A stretch of 40,094 nucleotides of DNA from a virus. Position numbers and translations under genes: made by a program. Positions 6,121 to 15,382 of this stretch are shown here, piece by piece. The stretch lies in IMG/VR virus record IMGVR_UViG_3300042923_000412, positions 1-40,094 of that record; one strand, given 5' to 3'. The stretch's first letter is position 1; every line of letters begins with the position of its first letter. The notes under the pieces are model-generated. The model was not told the origin of the DNA, did not search any database, and saw only the letters and a program-made list of their open reading frames with translations.

Positions 6121-6520
6121 AGGAGGGGCAGAGCCATTTTCCCCTATGCCGCAACAATCCATTGGACAGGCAAATCAAAGTGCTCCGGTCCAACAGTATG
6201 CGCCGACGGCACAGCAATATACAATCCCCCCTATGCAATACGCAGTTAACCAAACACCTACCAACCCTGCTCAACAGATCCAACAGCAGTCCGATCAAAC
6301 GATGGTACCACCGCAACAGATGGTGCCGACTACCCATACCTCACAAGCATATACACAGGATCAGATCGCTGTGGCAATGACTGCTTTGTGTGATGCTGGT
6401 AAGGTACCAGCCGTTATGGGTATCCTTTCACAGTTTGGCGCTGAAACGCTAATGCAGGTACCTAAGGAGCAGTATTCTGCACTGGTAACCATGCTCCGGG
6501 GGGTAGGTGCGAATATCTAA
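6038..6520 (+). CDS. Early phage protein with Pro/Gln-rich linker
   Basis: 160 aa starting ATG after TAAGGAGG. It has an N-terminal helix (EGLEKAILQLAQAVAG), a long Pro/Gln/Tyr/Thr-rich disordered stretch (about 30-108), and a C-terminal helical domain (DQIAVAMTALCDAGKVPAVMG...). The stop overlaps the start of the DUF2800 nuclease by one base (TAATG). Its constant place just before the nuclease and ssDNA-binding protein suggests a replication or recombination accessory, with the flexible linker tethering two parts. Function unproven. Confidence 0.7.
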   Translation: MEVIVKIQGTEGLEKAILQLAQAVAGNKGGAEPFSPMPQQSIGQANQSAPVQQYAPTAQQYTIPPMQYAVNQTPTNPAQQIQQQSDQTMVPPQQMVPTTHTSQAYTQDQIAVAMTALCDAGKVPAVMGILSQFGAETLMQVPKEQYSALVTMLRGVGANI

Positions 6521-7713
6521 TGAAAGAAGAAAGGGACCACGCGCTGCTATCAGCATCCAGCGCCAAAAAATGGCTTAACTGCCCCCCTTCTGCGAGATTA
6601 GAGGACTTGTTTCTAGACGAGTCCTCCAAAGCTGCAGACGAAGGAAGTTTAGCCCATTCCATTTCGGAATTGAAGCTTAGAAAGACATTTGTAGAAGTAG
6701 CAATGACGGATAGAAGCTACAAGGCCAAGCTTAATAAGTTAAAAAAGGAAACACTGTATCAGGATGAAATGGAGAGGTATACCGACGCATATGTTGATTA
6801 CGTGTCAAAGATTGCATACTCTTTCCCGACTAGCCCCTATGTAGCAATAGAGAAGAAAATCGACTACAGCAACATTGCTCCGGAGGGGTTTGGTACCGCT
6901 GACTGCGTGATACTTTACGGGTCGGAATGCCATGTAATCGATTTTAAATATGGTAAAGGAGTACCCGTAAAAGCAGAAGCCAATCCGCAGTTGGCACTAT
7001 ACGCACTTGGTGTTTTACTCGCCTATAAAGCCTTCTATCCAATCGATAAAATTACTCTTCACATTGTACAGCCTAGATTAGATAACTTTTCTTCCTGGGT
7101 AACTAATGCTGCTGAATTAACTACCTGGTCAGAAATAGTGGTCAAGCCTGCAGCACTGCTTGCCTTTGAAGGTAAAGGGGAGTTTAAGCAAGGTACATGG
7201 TGTGATGATTGCTTCTGCAGAGCTGCAGCCACGTGTAAGCATAGAGCTGACACCAACATGGAGCTATTAAAATACGAGGGTGCAGAGCCGCCGAAGTTGT
7301 TATCTAATCTAGCGGTCGGTGAAATACTTGAAAAGGCCCAGTTCCTTGCAAAGTGGGTGAAAAAATTAGAAAATTATGCGCTTGATCAGTTGGTAAAGGG
7401 TAACGAGATTTACGGATGGAAAATCGTCGAAGGAAGAAGTAACAGAGTTATACAAGACATAGACGCTGCTTTTGAAGCGTTGGTTACTGCAGGTTATGAT
7501 AAGGCTCTTTTATATGAGAATAAACCACTTGCTTTAACAGCGGTGGAACAGCTAATAAGTAAGGAAGATTATGAAAGCGTGCTTTCAAAGTACATAGCTA
7601 AACCGCAAGGGTCACCTACGCTTGCGTTGTACGGTGATAAACGCCCTGAAATGAAACTTAAAACAACAGCTGCAGAGGATTTTGGCGGCGACAATCAGTA
7701 CAAGGAGGAATAA
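6520..7713 (+). CDS. DUF2800 Cas4/RecB-like PD-(D/E)XK exonuclease
   Basis: A 397-aa protein of the DUF2800 family, PD-(D/E)XK fold. Visible features are an N-terminal Cys in the ASSAKKWLNCPPSARL segment, the catalytic core GFGTADCVILYG then HVIDFKYGKG (Asp and D-x-K), the Q-aLYALG helix typical of RecB/Cas4 nucleases, and a distal Cys cluster (WCDDC.C......CKHR, about 227-240). The separated Cys suggest a Cas4-like iron-sulphur cluster. It probably resects phage DNA ends for recombination-dependent replication together with the ssDNA-binding protein immediately downstream. Confidence 0.87.
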   Translation: MKEERDHALLSASSAKKWLNCPPSARLEDLFLDESSKAADEGSLAHSISELKLRKTFVEVAMTDRSYKAKLNKLKKETLYQDEMERYTDAYVDYVSKIAYSFPTSPYVAIEKKIDYSNIAPEGFGTADCVILYGSECHVIDFKYGKGVPVKAEANPQLALYALGVLLAYKAFYPIDKITLHIVQPRLDNFSSWVTNAAELTTWSEIVVKPAALLAFEGKGEFKQGTWCDDCFCRAAATCKHRADTNMELLKYEGAEPPKLLSNLAVGEILEKAQFLAKWVKKLENYALDQLVKGNEIYGWKIVEGRSNRVIQDIDAAFEALVTAGYDKALLYENKPLALTAVEQLISKEDYESVLSKYIAKPQGSPTLALYGDKRPEMKLKTTAAEDFGGDNQYKEE

Positions 7714-7718
7714 TTTTT

Positions 7719-8588
7719 ATGAGTACAGTTACTACAGGAAGAGTTAGATTTAGTTTTATGAATGTATTTACACCAAGAGCACCTCAGGAGGGCGGGGAGC
7801 CCAAATATTCTGTAACACTCCTAATTCCTAAATCAGAGTATGCAACGATCCAAGCAATTCAACAGGCTATGGAAGCGGCAGTCCAGGAAGGGATTACAAC
7901 AACATTTGGGGGAAGCCGACCACCTAGGCTTAATCTTCCGCTGTATGACGGCGACGGTGTGAGACCTTCTTCGGGAGAACCATTCGGGGAAGAGTGCAAA
8001 GGTCATTTTGTTATGACCGCTTCCTCCCTTCAGCAGCCCTCGATCGTTGACGTTAACGTTCAGCCAATACTTAACCAAGCGGAAATGTACAGCGGTTGTT
8101 TTGGCAGAGCCTCTCTTCGTTTCTTTGCCTACAATAAAAACGGTAACAAAGGAGTGGGATGCGGGCTTGGTAACATTCAAAAACTTTCCGATGGCGATCC
8201 ACTAACGGGCCGTACTACGGCTGCAGATGATTTCGGGGGAGCAAATTCATATGGCCAAAATCAAGCAGCCCAATTTAAACCTCAATCCTATCAAGCCCCT
8301 GTGCAATCCCCAGGAGGATATGGCATACCACAACCGCCTGCTACGCAGTACCAGGATCCGGGGTGGTACACCCAAGGTGGAGTAATGCCGCAATCTCCGG
8401 CAGCGTATGGTACCCCCCAACAGCCCGCAGCTTCAAATAATTATCAAGCACAGCCATATCAGCAACCTAATGGGGCCTATGGTGCTCCTGTGCAACAACC
8501 GGCACAACAATACCAAGCACAATATAGTCAACCAATTAATCCTGTTACCGGATTACCCATGAACACCGGAGGAGTGATGGGAATTTGA
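7719..8588 (+). CDS. DUF2815 single-stranded DNA-binding protein
   Basis: 289 aa. Residues 1-160 match the DUF2815 pattern (GRVRFSFMNVFTPRA, then PKYSVTLLIPKSE, then RPSSGEPFGEECKGHFVMTAS), a phage OB-fold-type ssDNA-binding family that normally travels with a DUF2800 nuclease and a family A polymerase, as here. The C-terminal 120 residues are Gln/Pro/Tyr/Gly-rich and disordered, like the flexible tails of bacterial SSB that recruit partners. Its stop TGA overlaps the TTG start of the polymerase. Confidence 0.85.
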   Translation: MSTVTTGRVRFSFMNVFTPRAPQEGGEPKYSVTLLIPKSEYATIQAIQQAMEAAVQEGITTTFGGSRPPRLNLPLYDGDGVRPSSGEPFGEECKGHFVMTASSLQQPSIVDVNVQPILNQAEMYSGCFGRASLRFFAYNKNGNKGVGCGLGNIQKLSDGDPLTGRTTAADDFGGANSYGQNQAAQFKPQSYQAPVQSPGGYGIPQPPATQYQDPGWYTQGGVMPQSPAAYGTPQQPAASNNYQAQPYQQPNGAYGAPVQQPAQQYQAQYSQPINPVTGLPMNTGGVMGI

Positions 8589-10549
8589 GGACCTTGTCCA
8601 TCGACTTAGAAACATATAGTAGTGTAGATCTAAAAAAGTCCGGACTGTACAAATATGTACAGTCTTCGGATTTTGAAATTCTTCTATTTGCTTATTCTTA
8701 CGACGGTGAAGCCGTCCAGGTAATCGATCTTGCCCAAGGTGAAACAATCCCTATATCTATAATAATGGATTTAGGAAATTCGGAAGTAATAAAGAAAGCA
8801 TTCAACGCAGCTTTTGAGTTCTATAGCCTCAGTAAGTTTTTTGCGACTCATATAGATCAATGGCGCTGTACTATGGTCCACAGTTTATACTGCGGTTATC
8901 CCGGCAGCCTAGATGGCGCTGGTAAAGCTCTAAAGTTTTCCTCGGATAAAAGAAAAATGGCAGAGGGTAAGGCTTTGATTAAATATTTTTGTTTACCATG
9001 CGCCCCTACGAAGCGGAACGGTGGTCGAATAAGGAATTTACCGAAGCATGAACCTGCCAAATGGAATTTATTTAAGGAATATTGTAAGCAGGACGTTGTT
9101 ACGGAGATGGAAGTAGAACGTGCCCTTTTAGCGTATCCGGTACCGGATATGGAGTGGAGGCTTTGGCAGGTCGATCAACAGATCAATATCCATGGTGTAA
9201 CACTTGATATGAACATGGTAAACGGTGCACTGGCAATAAATGAATACATGGCAACCGAGCTAACGGATAAAGCAAAAGATATTTCCGGCCTTGATAACCC
9301 CAATAGCGTAGCACAGTTAAAAGCATGGATTGAAGCGCAAGCAGACATTGAACTGGAAGGACTAACAAAACAGACGGTAGCAGAGCTTCTCGCAAATAAG
9401 ACCGGTAGTGAGGAAGTGCAGACGCTACTGCAGATCAGACAAGAAATGGCGAAAGCCAGTGTTAAAAAATATAACGCTATGTTATCAGCTGTTTGCAGTG
9501 ATAATCGGGTAAGAGGGTTACTGCAGTTTTATGGAGCCAACCGTACCGGCAGATGGGCCGGACGTTTAGTACAGGTTCAGAACCTCCCTAGAAATTACCT
9601 GGAGTCATTAAATACCGCAAGAGAGCTGGTCAAGAATCAAAATATCCAAGCACTCAAATTGATATACGGAAATGTACCAGATACGCTTTCTCAATTAATC
9701 CGTACAGCGTTCATTCCGGAAGTTGGCCACGAATTTGCAGTAGCAGACTTTAGTGCCATAGAAGCTCGAGTGATCGCCTGGCTTTCCGGAGAAGAGTGGA
9801 GGCTTGATGTATTTCGTACTCATGGCAAAATCTATGAAGCTTCAGCTGCAGCGATGTTCGGGGTACCGATTGAATTAATAAAGAAAGGCAATCCGGAATA
9901 TGAATTGCGCCAAAAAGGAAAAGTCGCAGAGCTTGCGCTAGGGTACCAGGGGTCAAGTGGAGCACTAATTCAAATGGGTGCCTTGAAAATGGGGCTTGCT
10001 GAAGAAGATCTTCCGGATATCGTAAGACGTTGGCGGGGTTCCAATCGGCGAATTGTTGACTTTTGGTACAGTGTGGAGCAAAGAGCAGTTGAGTGCATAA
10101 AATATGGCGTTGTTTCATCCTTACCACACGGGATCACTTTTACCAGGGATGAGAATAGGCTCATGATCATACTTCCTTCTGGAAGAAAGTTATTCTATAT
10201 ACAACCTAGATTAATACCAAATGAGAGAGGTTTTGAGTCCATTTGGTTTATGGGACAGAATCAAACAAATAAGAAGTGGGAATCAATACAGACATACGGC
10301 GGTAAGTTGGTCGAGAATATTGTGCAAGCAGTAGCTAGAGACTGTCTTGCTTACTCTATTATTAACCTTCACGCTGCCGGTTATAAAATAAATTTTCATA
10401 TACATGATGAAGTAATAACGGAAATTCCTATTATGGGAACCCAAAGCCTTGATGAAGCTGTAAGTATAATGTGTCAAACAGCTCCCTGGGCGCAGGGCTT
10501 ACCGCTTAATGCGGACGGATTTACCGGAACATATTACAAGAAGGAGTAG
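8585..10549 (+). CDS. Phage DNA polymerase, family A
   Basis: 654 aa replicative polymerase. It has an N-terminal 3'-5' exonuclease domain (SIDLETYSS at residues 5-13; CKQDVVTEMEVERAL near 165) and a family A polymerase domain with motif A DFSAIEARVIAWLSG (about 388), motif B RQKGKVAELALGYQGS (about 441) and motif C IHDEV (about 606). All catalytic Asp residues are present. The start is TTG with GGAGGAG upstream, overlapping the preceding stop by four bases. It replicates the phage genome with the primase-helicase that follows. Confidence 0.96.
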   Translation: MRTLSIDLETYSSVDLKKSGLYKYVQSSDFEILLFAYSYDGEAVQVIDLAQGETIPISIIMDLGNSEVIKKAFNAAFEFYSLSKFFATHIDQWRCTMVHSLYCGYPGSLDGAGKALKFSSDKRKMAEGKALIKYFCLPCAPTKRNGGRIRNLPKHEPAKWNLFKEYCKQDVVTEMEVERALLAYPVPDMEWRLWQVDQQINIHGVTLDMNMVNGALAINEYMATELTDKAKDISGLDNPNSVAQLKAWIEAQADIELEGLTKQTVAELLANKTGSEEVQTLLQIRQEMAKASVKKYNAMLSAVCSDNRVRGLLQFYGANRTGRWAGRLVQVQNLPRNYLESLNTARELVKNQNIQALKLIYGNVPDTLSQLIRTAFIPEVGHEFAVADFSAIEARVIAWLSGEEWRLDVFRTHGKIYEASAAAMFGVPIELIKKGNPEYELRQKGKVAELALGYQGSSGALIQMGALKMGLAEEDLPDIVRRWRGSNRRIVDFWYSVEQRAVECIKYGVVSSLPHGITFTRDENRLMIILPSGRKLFYIQPRLIPNERGFESIWFMGQNQTNKKWESIQTYGGKLVENIVQAVARDCLAYSIINLHAAGYKINFHIHDEVITEIPIMGTQSLDEAVSIMCQTAPWAQGLPLNADGFTGTYYKKE

Positions 10550-10554
10550 GAGCT

Positions 10555-12984
10555 ATGCTAAATGACAGAAAAGTAAAAATCGCCGTGGCCAACAGTAGAA
10601 AAGCTACAAACTGGATAACCCAGGAGCTCCTTTGGTCGGCTATGGTACAGAAGCTTTCCGTACCAGAAAGGCATCCTGAAACACATGCAGAATATAAATC
10701 CTACCCGAAGTCAAAACAGGACGAATTAAAGGACGTAGGCGGGTTTGTAGGCGGCGAGCTGAAGGAAGGTAAGCGCCGTAACGGTCACGCCTTAAGTAGA
10801 CACTTAGTTACTCTTGATGCAGATAACATAGCTCCTGGTGGTACACAAGCAATTATAAATGCCGTAGATGCTTTGGGCTGCGGTTACGCAATTTATTCGA
10901 CTAGAAAGCATGAAGGTGCAGCTCCAAGGCTACGAATTATCTTTCCACTAGATGTACCTTGTTCAGCTGATGAGTATGAACCAATTGCTAGAAAAGCGGC
11001 TAGTTTTTTAAACCTAAGTATTTTTGATCCTACAACATTTGAACCGGTAAGACTAATGTACTGGCCAAGTATTAGTAACGACAGTGAGTATGTATTTGTT
11101 TATGGGGATAAGCCATTTTTAAGTAAAGATGGAATGCTAAGTTTATATACAGACTGGCGAAACGTTTCAGAGTGGCCAGAGCTTCCTGGTGCCGCAAAGA
11201 TTAGAGATAGATCCGCTAAGAAGCAAGGTAACCCATTAGAAAAGCAGGGTATCGTAGGAGCTTTTTGCAAAATCTATGACGTGCCTGCAGCAATAGATAA
11301 ATTCCTTATAGGTGTATATGAGCTGTGTGAGGGAGATCGTTTTACATATACAGAAGGATCAACTGTTGGAGGAGCTGTTCTCTATGATAACGGTAACTTT
11401 CTTTTCAGCCACCACGGAACGGATCCAGCAAGTGGAAAGCTGTGTAATGCATTTGACCTCGTTAGATTACATCTATTTCAGGATCAGGATGATGAAGCAA
11501 AGCCCGATACACCGGTAACTAATCTTCAAAGCTTTAAATCGATGTGCGAATACGCTTTAGGAGATCCTGAAGTATCTAAGATAGTAAGTATAGAACGCTA
11601 TGAAAAGGCCCAGGAAGAATTTACGGATTCAAGGTTTAACCAAGACCTAACGACAGAAGAAAAACCGAATATGGACTGGCTAGGAAAACTTAAATGTAGT
11701 TCACAGACGGGACTACCTAACAAGACGATTGATAATGTACTCATCATCTTAGAAAACGATCCTAAGTTAAAAGAGCGCTTCTATCATGATGAATTTGGTA
11801 ATAGAGCAATAGTTGCCTCCCCGATGCCCTGGGAAAACGGTAGCACAAAGAATTTTAAACAGAGAGCTTGGTCCGACGAGGACGACGCGGGCCTTAGGCA
11901 CTACATTGAGAAAGTTTACACGATCACGGGTAAAGAACGTATCTACGACGCCGTAGCAGTTTATGCTACAGCGCGAAAAAGGCATAAGCTAAAGGAATAT
12001 CTTGAATCTTTGAAGTGGGACAATGTACCCCGTGTAGACAGGCTTCTAATTGACTACTTTGGCACAGAGGATAACGAATACAGCCGTATGGTCATTCGTA
12101 AGACTTTAACAGCTGCCATTGCTAGAGTAATAAATCCAGGAGTGAAGTTCGATAGTATGTTAATTCTTTCAGGAGCACAGGGTGTAGGTAAAAGTACTTT
12201 CTTTAGCATATTAGGTAGGGAGTGGTATTCCGATAGTTTAGCAACCTTTGAGGGCAAGGACGCTTCTGAATTAATACAAGGGTATTGGATTGTTGAAGCG
12301 GGAGAATTAACAGGTTTTAATAAGTCAGAAATGAATGCAGTCAAACAGTTTTTAAGTAAGAGAACAGATATATATCGAGTGCCATACGGAAGGCGAACAG
12401 CTGAATTTCCTAGAAGCTGTATTATTGTTGGTACCACAAATGATAAAGAGTTTCTTAAGGACCGTACAGGTAATCGAAGGTTTTGGCCCGTAGATTTGGG
12501 TGTGCAGCAATCAGTTAAAAACGTTTTTAAACAACTACCAGAGGAAGTGGATCAGATATGGGCGGAAGCTTTTATGCGTTACCGGATTGGAGAAAAGCTT
12601 TACCTGGAGGGAACTGTTGCAGAAGAAGCAATGAGACAGCAAGAAGAGCATAAAGAATCAAATCCTAAGGAAGGTATTATTAAAGCGTTTGTAACAAGGA
12701 AAGTACCTGCGGACTGGATGAGAAGAGATTTAAGTGCAAGAAGAATCTTTTGGGGAAGTGAATTTAAGGACGAGGCTTCTTTAGTTGAACGAGATAGGAT
12801 CTGTGCTGCTGAAATATGGTGTGAGTGTTTTAATGGAGATCTTAAGCTTATGAGAAGATCTGATGCAGTTGAGATTAATGGTATCCTATCTGAAATAGTA
12901 GGATGGGAAAGAACGCAAGGGGCTTTAAAATTTGGTAATTTCTATGGTGCGCAAAAGGGATTTGTTAAAAGTTTTCAAAGGTAA
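10555..12984 (+). CDS. Primase-helicase: AEP-like N-terminus plus VapE/VirE helicase
   Basis: 809 aa. The N-terminal third has an archaeo-eukaryotic primase-like core (HLVTLDADNI about 84-93; STRKHEGAAPRLRIIFPLD about 116-134; DPTTFEPVRLMYWPS about 160). The C-terminal half is the VapE (virulence-associated E) P-loop ATPase: Walker A GAQGVGKST (about 540), Walker B IVEAGEL (about 580), then GTTNDKEFLKDRTGNRRFWPVD (sensor/arginine finger). Such proteins unwind and prime at phage origins. The repeat-rich region directly downstream is probably its origin. Five bases separate it from the polymerase. Confidence 0.93.
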   Translation: MLNDRKVKIAVANSRKATNWITQELLWSAMVQKLSVPERHPETHAEYKSYPKSKQDELKDVGGFVGGELKEGKRRNGHALSRHLVTLDADNIAPGGTQAIINAVDALGCGYAIYSTRKHEGAAPRLRIIFPLDVPCSADEYEPIARKAASFLNLSIFDPTTFEPVRLMYWPSISNDSEYVFVYGDKPFLSKDGMLSLYTDWRNVSEWPELPGAAKIRDRSAKKQGNPLEKQGIVGAFCKIYDVPAAIDKFLIGVYELCEGDRFTYTEGSTVGGAVLYDNGNFLFSHHGTDPASGKLCNAFDLVRLHLFQDQDDEAKPDTPVTNLQSFKSMCEYALGDPEVSKIVSIERYEKAQEEFTDSRFNQDLTTEEKPNMDWLGKLKCSSQTGLPNKTIDNVLIILENDPKLKERFYHDEFGNRAIVASPMPWENGSTKNFKQRAWSDEDDAGLRHYIEKVYTITGKERIYDAVAVYATARKRHKLKEYLESLKWDNVPRVDRLLIDYFGTEDNEYSRMVIRKTLTAAIARVINPGVKFDSMLILSGAQGVGKSTFFSILGREWYSDSLATFEGKDASELIQGYWIVEAGELTGFNKSEMNAVKQFLSKRTDIYRVPYGRRTAEFPRSCIIVGTTNDKEFLKDRTGNRRFWPVDLGVQQSVKNVFKQLPEEVDQIWAEAFMRYRIGEKLYLEGTVAEEAMRQQEEHKESNPKEGIIKAFVTRKVPADWMRRDLSARRIFWGSEFKDEASLVERDRICAAEIWCECFNGDLKLMRRSDAVEINGILSEIVGWERTQGALKFGNFYGAQKGFVKSFQR

Positions 12985-13225
12985 CTTTCTACTAAAAAGG
13001 TAACTGTCTATAATTGTAAAAGGTAACCAAGGTAACTTACGGTAACTTTCAAAAGTTACCCCTCAAAGCCTTACGGCATAAGGGTTTAAGGCTTGGGTAA
13101 CTAAGGTAACTTTCTTTTATATAATAATATAAATATAAAGGCAATAAGGGCACGTGTACCCCTGTGTACCCCTGTACGCGTATATATACATAGTAATATA
13201 GGGAATTAAAGTTACCAAAGTTACC
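12980..13225 (+). repeat. GGTAAC iteron array with A/T-rich segment: probable replication origin
   Basis: Ten copies of GGTAAC occur in 246 bases. Seven are direct (starts 12980, 12999, 13022, 13031, 13041, 13096, 13105), several extended to GGTAACTTTC, and three are inverted (GTTACC at 13055, 13211, 13220). Between them are nested inverted repeats (AAGCCTTA 13066 with TAAGGCTT 13087; CCTTA/TAAGG inside), a nearly pure A/T stretch at 13111-13140, and a tandem GTGTACCCCT at 13154 and 13164. There is no plausible gene. Iterons plus an A/T-rich unwinding element directly after the primase-helicase gene fit a phage origin. Confidence 0.68.
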
Positions 13226-13247
13226 GCCCGATATTTAGGAGGTCAAA

Positions 13248-13583
13248 ATGCTTGAAAAAGAGTTGGAAAAGAAATTTATAGAAAAGGTAAAAGCTGCAGG
13301 AGGAAAGGCGTTCAAGTTTGTCTCTCCTGGCAATGACGGTGTACCCGACAGGCTTGTTGTTTTACCTGGAGGCCGTATCGGATTTGTTGAGCTAAAGCGG
13401 AGAGGGAAGAAACCTACCAAGTTACAGGCGAAGCAGATTGAAAGATTAAAGGAATTAGGGTGCCTGGCTTGTGTACTTGATCGACCAGAGTCAATAGACG
13501 CAGTTATTTGTGCGATACAGCAAAACACAGACAATCAGAGGGAAATAGTTTGGGACATACTTAAAACAGGTGGATTGCTATGA
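13248..13583 (+). CDS. VRR-NUC domain nuclease
   Basis: 111 aa, the stand-alone VRR-NUC fold (PD-(D/E)XK type). The N-terminal Glu helix (LEKELEKKFIEKVKAAGG), GNDGVPDRLVV (catalytic Asp, about 29-38) and GFVELKRRGKK (E-x-K, about 45-54) are intact, followed by the QxxQxxrL-like helix. Phage VRR-NUC proteins are structure-selective nucleases acting on branched DNA and sit next to an SNF2-type helicase as here. ATG after AGGAGG; the last bases overlap the helicase start (ATGA). Confidence 0.92.
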   Translation: MLEKELEKKFIEKVKAAGGKAFKFVSPGNDGVPDRLVVLPGGRIGFVELKRRGKKPTKLQAKQIERLKELGCLACVLDRPESIDAVICAIQQNTDNQREIVWDILKTGGLL

Positions 13584-14953
13584 AGTTTGTTCCCCACGAT
13601 TATCAGCGGTACTGTATAAACCGGTTAATAGCAGAGAATATGCTTGGGCTATTCTTAGACATGGGCCTTGGAAAAACAGCAATTACTTTAACAGCCGTAA
13701 ACGATCTAAGATATAACCGTTTTCAGGTCAGGAAGGTACTGGTAATTGCACCAAAGAAGGTGGCAGAAGATACCTGGACAAGAGAAGTAGATAAGTGGGA
13801 TCACCTGAAGCTGTTACGTGTTATTCCGGTTCTCGGAACAGAGAAGAAGCGTATTAAGGCTTTAAATTCACCAGGAGATGTGTACGTGTTAAGCCGTGAT
13901 AATGTTCAATGGCTTGTTGAATATTATCGCAATAGCTGGCCGTTTGACATGGTTGTTGTTGATGAGCTATCAAGCTTTAAAAACCCTTCAGCTAAAAGAT
14001 TTAAAAAACTGTGCCTGGTACGTCCGCACATTAAACGGATGGTAGGATTAACTGGCACACCAGCGCCGAATGGCTTAATGGACCTATGGGCACAGGTATT
14101 TTTACTAGATTCAGGACAAAGGTTAGAGAGTACAGTGTCAGCTTACCGAGAACAATACTTTCAACCGGATCAGCGAAACAGAGAACGAGTATTCACATAC
14201 ATGCCAAAAATCGGAGCAGAGGACTTGATCAATCAAAAAATTAAAGATATTTGCATTAGCCTTTCTGCCAAGGACTATTTGACTCTTCCGGACCGCATAG
14301 ATAATGTCAGGTACATAAAGCTGGATGCGAAAGCGCAGGCGAGGTACGACGAGCTGCAGCGCGAAATGCTTCTTGAAATCGACGAGACTACAATCGATGC
14401 AGGATCCGCCGCGGTCTTATCAAACAAGCTTCTGCAGCTGTGTAACGGAGCTATTTACGACGAGGGCAGAAACGTTATTGAAATACATGATAATAAGCTA
14501 GAAGCTTTCATGGAGATTGTCGAGGCAGCGCAAGGTAAACCACTACTTGTCTTTTATAATTTTCAGCACGACCTGGCACGGCTACAAAAGATATTATCAA
14601 AAACAGGTCTTCGTATTTCAGAGCTTAGGAATCCGCAGAGTATTGATGCCTGGAATAATAAACAGATTGACGTGCTGCTTGCGCATCCAGCGAGTGCTGC
14701 GTACGGATTAAATTTACAAGCAGGAGGGAACATAATCGTTTGGTACGGGCTTACCTGGTCCCTGGAGCTATACCAACAAGCGAATGCGAGACTTTACAGG
14801 CAAGGGCAGACCGAGGCGGTTATTATTCACCATTTGGTTGTTGCAGGGTCTATGGACGAAGAGGTTATGGGAGCACTGGAGAATAAAAGGGTTACACAAG
14901 ATGATCTACTAAATGCCTTGAAGGCGCAGATTCGGAAAGTTAGGGAAGGGTGA
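13580..14953 (+). CDS. SNF2-family DEAD/DEAH helicase
   Basis: 457 aa superfamily 2 DNA translocase. Motif I is DMGLGKTAI (about 27-35), motif Ia VLVIAPKKV, motif II VVDELSSFK (DExx, about 126), motif III GLTGTPAPN (about 155), and motifs V/VI ...GLNLQAGG and QQANARLYRQGQ (about 398-409). It lacks extra nuclease or methylase domains. It is co-translated with VRR-NUC, a pairing very common in Firmicutes phages, suggesting joint processing of recombination or replication intermediates. Confidence 0.95.
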   Translation: MKFVPHDYQRYCINRLIAENMLGLFLDMGLGKTAITLTAVNDLRYNRFQVRKVLVIAPKKVAEDTWTREVDKWDHLKLLRVIPVLGTEKKRIKALNSPGDVYVLSRDNVQWLVEYYRNSWPFDMVVVDELSSFKNPSAKRFKKLCLVRPHIKRMVGLTGTPAPNGLMDLWAQVFLLDSGQRLESTVSAYREQYFQPDQRNRERVFTYMPKIGAEDLINQKIKDICISLSAKDYLTLPDRIDNVRYIKLDAKAQARYDELQREMLLEIDETTIDAGSAAVLSNKLLQLCNGAIYDEGRNVIEIHDNKLEAFMEIVEAAQGKPLLVFYNFQHDLARLQKILSKTGLRISELRNPQSIDAWNNKQIDVLLAHPASAAYGLNLQAGGNIIVWYGLTWSLELYQQANARLYRQGQTEAVIIHHLVVAGSMDEEVMGALENKRVTQDDLLNALKAQIRKVREG

Positions 14954-14957
14954 TGTC

Positions 14958-15203
14958 GTGGAAGAAAATTATTACGCACTGCTAATCTGCATACTGAAAC
15001 CGGTAACCATTGAACAGGGTTTTGACTTGTTGGAGGGGCATATATCCAATAGATACAATTTGGCTATAACAGGAGAGGATATTGAGGACATGATCCGAAT
15101 GAAACAGCAGGGTATGACTTATCGTGAGATTGGATCCTATTATGGCATAAGTGAAGAAGCTGCTTATCGAAGAATAAAACGATATAAGGCAAAGAAAGGA
15201 TGA
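14958..15203 (+). CDS. Small HTH protein
   Basis: 81 aa from a GTG start four bases after the helicase stop. The C-terminal half contains a helix-turn-helix of the sigma-70 region 4/resolvase type (EDIEDMIRMKQQGMTYREIG, then YYGISEEAAYRRIKRYKAKK). The N-terminal half is hydrophobic and helical. It may be a transcriptional regulator of middle genes; no closer assignment is possible. The next gene overlaps its stop (ATGA). Confidence 0.7.
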   Translation: MEENYYALLICILKPVTIEQGFDLLEGHISNRYNLAITGEDIEDMIRMKQQGMTYREIGSYYGISEEAAYRRIKRYKAKKG

Positions 15204-15382
15204 TACGTATGTTGAAAAAAACAGATGGAATTAATATCGATATAGAGAATTATCAAGGTATACCACTTCCAACGAAGCATGGAAGTGAAGTTTTTAATAG
15301 TCTCCCGGTAAAAAATAATAACGGGATAGTATCGAATCGGAAAGGTCCTGATAAGAGCAAGAAGGGAGCGCTAAAAACATGA
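15200..15382 (+). CDS. Small basic phage protein, unknown
   Basis: 60 aa whose start overlaps the previous stop (ATGA) and whose end overlaps the next start, so it is in a tightly coupled run of genes. The sequence is polar and basic (KKTDGINIDIENYQG, VSNRKGPDKSKKGALKT) without a recognisable fold. A second in-frame start candidate is the ATG four codons in. Confidence 0.55.
   Translation: MIRMLKKTDGINIDIENYQGIPLPTKHGSEVFNSLPVKNNNGIVSNRKGPDKSKKGALKT

Noticed and set aside
9750-10127. 125-codon minus-strand frame
   Set aside because: It is opposite the polymerase motifs A and B, which fix the coding strand.
12980-13225. CRISPR-like array
   Set aside because: The GGTAAC repeats are only 6-10 bases, occur in both orientations and have irregular, very short spacers; no cas genes are present. 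The Cas4-like protein at 6520 is a DUF2800 phage nuclease.
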